Assembly: GCA_031268125.1 (NCBI GenBank)
Contig: JAIRXT010000148.1
Coordinates: forward strand, 1-7,271
DNA from: Treponema sp.
GTDB taxonomy: Bacteria > Spirochaetota > Spirochaetia > Treponematales > Breznakiellaceae
DNA: 7,271 nucleotides
Reading direction: 5' to 3'
Position numbers and translations under genes: made by a program. Shown here piece by piece: positions 6,357 through 7,271 of the stretch; positions within the stretch are counted from its first letter, which is position 1; every line of letters starts with the position of its first letter. Under the pieces are notes generated by a model. That model was not told the DNA's origin, made no database searches, and saw nothing but the letters and a program-made list of their open reading frames with translations.

Positions 6357-6551
6357 CCGACGTGCTGCATGGTATGGAGGAATGATAAAAAGTTAACCAT
6401 CGTCGGTAAATGAAGTATAACCTGAAGAGCGTATCGACAGGGGAAGGTCATGGTTCGTCATGCTTGTTGGTCTACGAGACCGTTAAGGAGAATGAAGAGC
6501 CGGAGCCGCAACATTCCATGGTCTACGAGACCGAATAGGAGAATGGAGCAC
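6357..6551 (+). ncRNA. Candidate IS110 bridge RNA
   Basis: IS110-group elements are known to express a structured bridge RNA from the non-coding DNA upstream of the transposase. It has a 5' stem-loop and two internal-loop domains that pair with target and donor DNA. Here a 5' hairpin is possible: CCGACG (6357-6362) with CGTCGG (6401-6406), continued by ATGGT (6369-6373) with ACCAT (6396-6400) across a 6-base bulge. Two domains follow, each topped by the hairpin GGTCT-ACG-AGACC (6469-6481, 6520-6532) and followed by AGGAGAATG. In the second, CATTC (6512-6516) and GAATG (6541-6545) close an asymmetric internal loop. In the first, TCAT (6458-6461) and ATGA (6492-6495) could do so. The architecture fits, but the limits and guide positions are inference. 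Confidence 0.4.
6468..6545 (+). repeat. Two copies of a 27-base hairpin module, 51 nt apart
   Basis: TGGTCTACGAGACCG occurs identically at 6468-6482 and 6519-6533. Each copy is followed three bases later by an identical AGGAGAATG (6486-6494, 6537-6545), so 24 of 27 bases match at a constant offset of 51. The core GGTCTACGAGACC is a perfect 5-bp hairpin with a 3-base loop. The copies lie within the IS110 leader. Although AGGAGAATG looks like a ribosome-binding site with an ATG, neither ATG opens the transposase frame with suitable spacing. Confidence 0.75.
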
Positions 6552-6597
6552 ATTTACCGAAAAGGACCTTTGCCGAGACGACAAGGGAGGATCAAAG

Positions 6598-6829
6598 ATG
6601 GTCAATGCAGAGACTTGCACAAGACGCAATTCACGGTTTGCGTGAGGCGGGGCGGTGGCGAGAAGTTCCAAAAGTACCCGACGATGGACGCCAGATACGA
6701 GGAATTTTTAAGGAAAGTCGCGGTCTGGCAGGAAGCCGGGCACGAAGTTCGTGTTGGGGTAGAATCGACGGGGAACACGCGGTACTTCAAAGCGCGGATG
6801 AAGGCAGCAGGGATAGGCGTGACGGTCAT
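6598..6829 (+). pseudogene. IS110-family transposase, frameshifted and truncated N-terminal fragment
   Basis: IS110 transposases are DEDD (RuvC-like) recombinases. The original start is probably the ATG at 6598, because GGGAGGA (6585-6591) lies at ideal spacing. That frame stops soon after. One base further on, from 6612, the conserved frame continues with DLHKTQFTVCVR (first catalytic Asp), then AVWQEAGHEVRVGVESTG with the catalytic Glu of ESTG, and RYFKARMKAAGIGVTVI. A single-base deletion near 6608-6612 therefore separates start and body. At about 6829 the homology ends, where family members would continue toward the remaining two Asp residues, and IS3-type end sequence begins. The open frame runs 22 bases into that sequence and stops at 6851. 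The fragment has only D and E of the DEDD tetrad and no Tec (transposase 20) domain, so it cannot be active. Confidence 0.8.
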
Positions 6830-6967
6830 TGGACTTTACCCCGATTGGTAGACGCCATTAAGCGGCTTGCCCTGAGTAAAACACATCAGGCGCCATATTG
6901 GACTTTACCCCGTATGGTAGACACCATTAAGCGGCTTGCCCTGAGTAAAACACATCAGGCGCCATAT
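6830..6967. repeat. Tandem direct repeat of 69 bp: IS3-family end present twice
   Basis: 6830-6898 and 6899-6967 are identical except for three bases (two at 6844-6845, one in GACGCC versus GACACC). Each unit starts TGGACTTTACCCC, fitting an IS3-family terminal repeat beginning with TG. Each contains, on the minus strand, the last 13 codons of the transposase (YMAPDVFYSGQAA) and its stop. The first unit is thus a relic of an end of the same IS type, abutting the end of the second copy. Confidence 0.85.
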
Positions 6968-7271
6968 AGTCAAGCGCCGAATGGAGCCGAAGGCGGTTGT
7001 AATACGCCTCAACATACATGAACACCGACTGCCTCACTTCAGCCGCAGAATATTTGCCTCCCAGGGTTTCCAACTCCCTCTTCAGCGTCTTGAAAAACGT
7101 TTCCGCACAGGCGTTATCCCAGCAATTCCCTTTTCGGCTCATGCTCTGACGGACAGACGGACACCAGTCCCCCAGATAATCCCGAAACGATTTCGCACAA
7201 TACTGCACTCCCCGGTCCGAGTGGAAGATCAGGCCCTCACGGGGCGTCCGGTTGGAAAAGGCCATGTTCAG
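6899..7271 (-). mobile_element. IS3-family insertion sequence, one end; continues beyond the window
   Basis: The end downstream of the transposase begins at 6899 with TGGACTTTACCCC, 28 bases beyond the transposase stop codon, as is usual for the compact IS3 family. A 69-bp relic of the same end precedes it (6830-6898). The other end, the upstream orfA and most of orfB lie outside the window. Confidence 0.8.
6927..7271 (-). CDS. IS3-family transposase OrfB, C-terminal part (partial at window edge)
   Basis: OrfB is the DDE (rve integrase-core) half of the OrfAB transposase that moves IS3-type elements through a circular intermediate. The visible C-terminal residues, numbered from the Met encoded at 7263-7265, include FHSDRGVQY with the second catalytic Asp (17), SMSRKGNCWDNACAETFFKT with the catalytic Glu (55), and the family terminus YNRLRLHSALDYMAPDVF. 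The reading frame is open through the window edge (two more codons, Leu-Asn, precede that Met), so this Met is internal, not a start. The Asp-Glu spacing is 37 residues, versus the usual 35. The stop TAA is at 6929-6927. Only this fragment can be judged; whether the whole gene is intact is unknown. Confidence 0.9.
   Translation of the reverse strand: MNMAFSNRTPREGLIFHSDRGVQYCAKSFRDYLGDWCPSVRQSMSRKGNCWDNACAETFFKTLKRELETLGGKYSAAEVRQSVFMYVEAYYNRLRLHSALDYMAPDVFYSGQAA

Larger units (their letters stand above)
6332..6829 (+). mobile_element. IS110-family insertion sequence, left part only
   Basis: The segment comprises a non-coding leader of about 266 bases followed by the start of an IS110-type transposase gene, cut off at 6829 by an IS3-family end. 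IS110 elements lack the usual inverted repeats and target duplications, so the exact left boundary cannot be fixed from one copy. It is placed here just after the Rhs stop codon, and could lie some bases either side. Confidence 0.6.

Noticed and set aside
6830..6967. Repeat pair considered as a CRISPR remnant
   Set aside because: There are no spacers between the units, the period is 69 bp, and the units contain transposase codons.
6605..7021. Plus-strand open frame with a 23-residue internal repeat
   Set aside because: The repeat is the 69-bp IS3 end duplication read on the wrong strand. It overlaps the IS110 remnant in another frame and the minus-strand transposase.

Overview
The window looks like chromosome from a spirochaete of the Treponema type, possibly a gut treponeme. 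This rests on the xseA-xseB-mutL order, the GC-rich repair genes next to AT-rich cargo, the Rhs fragment and the IS110/IS3 debris. No rRNA or other phylogenetic marker is present, so the assignment is an inference of moderate confidence.

Layout. (1) 42-1157, minus strand: a very AT-rich gene for a compact M1-like (gluzincin) zinc metallopeptidase with its own ribosome-binding site and a plausible promoter, probably acquired horizontally. (2) 1228-1417: a divergent intergenic region that changes abruptly from AT-rich to GC-rich. It holds a strong imperfect inverted repeat (1291-1348) and a -10-like box so close to xseA that its transcript may be leaderless. (3) 1418-4769: a compact, translationally coupled operon xseA-xseB-mutL (overlaps of 4 and 1 nt). 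It encodes both subunits of exonuclease VII and an endonuclease-type MutL, so the mismatch-repair nicking enzyme and a candidate excision nuclease are made together. (4) 4770-5170: about 400 bp without a gene, largely three abutting palindromic units (4782-4973, 4972-5044, 5042-5120) followed by a copy of the repeat half-site found upstream of xseA. (5) 5171-6331: the C-terminal part of an Rhs/YD-repeat protein that has lost its 5' end and carries an AT-rich variable tail. (6) 6332-6829: the left part of an IS110-family element, with a structured non-coding leader (candidate bridge RNA) and a frameshifted, truncated transposase. (7) 6830-7271: the end of an IS3-family element on the minus strand, inserted into the IS110 transposase, with its terminal 69 bp present twice in tandem. 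The transposase gene runs off the window edge.

The left half is therefore housekeeping DNA repair plus one foreign peptidase gene. The right half is a nested decay zone in which the Rhs fragment appears to be interrupted by IS110, and IS110 is interrupted by IS3. The observations most worth a second look are the structured IS110 leader with two copies of a hairpin module exactly 51 nt apart, the composite palindromic element behind mutL, and the long C and G tracts inside mutL.
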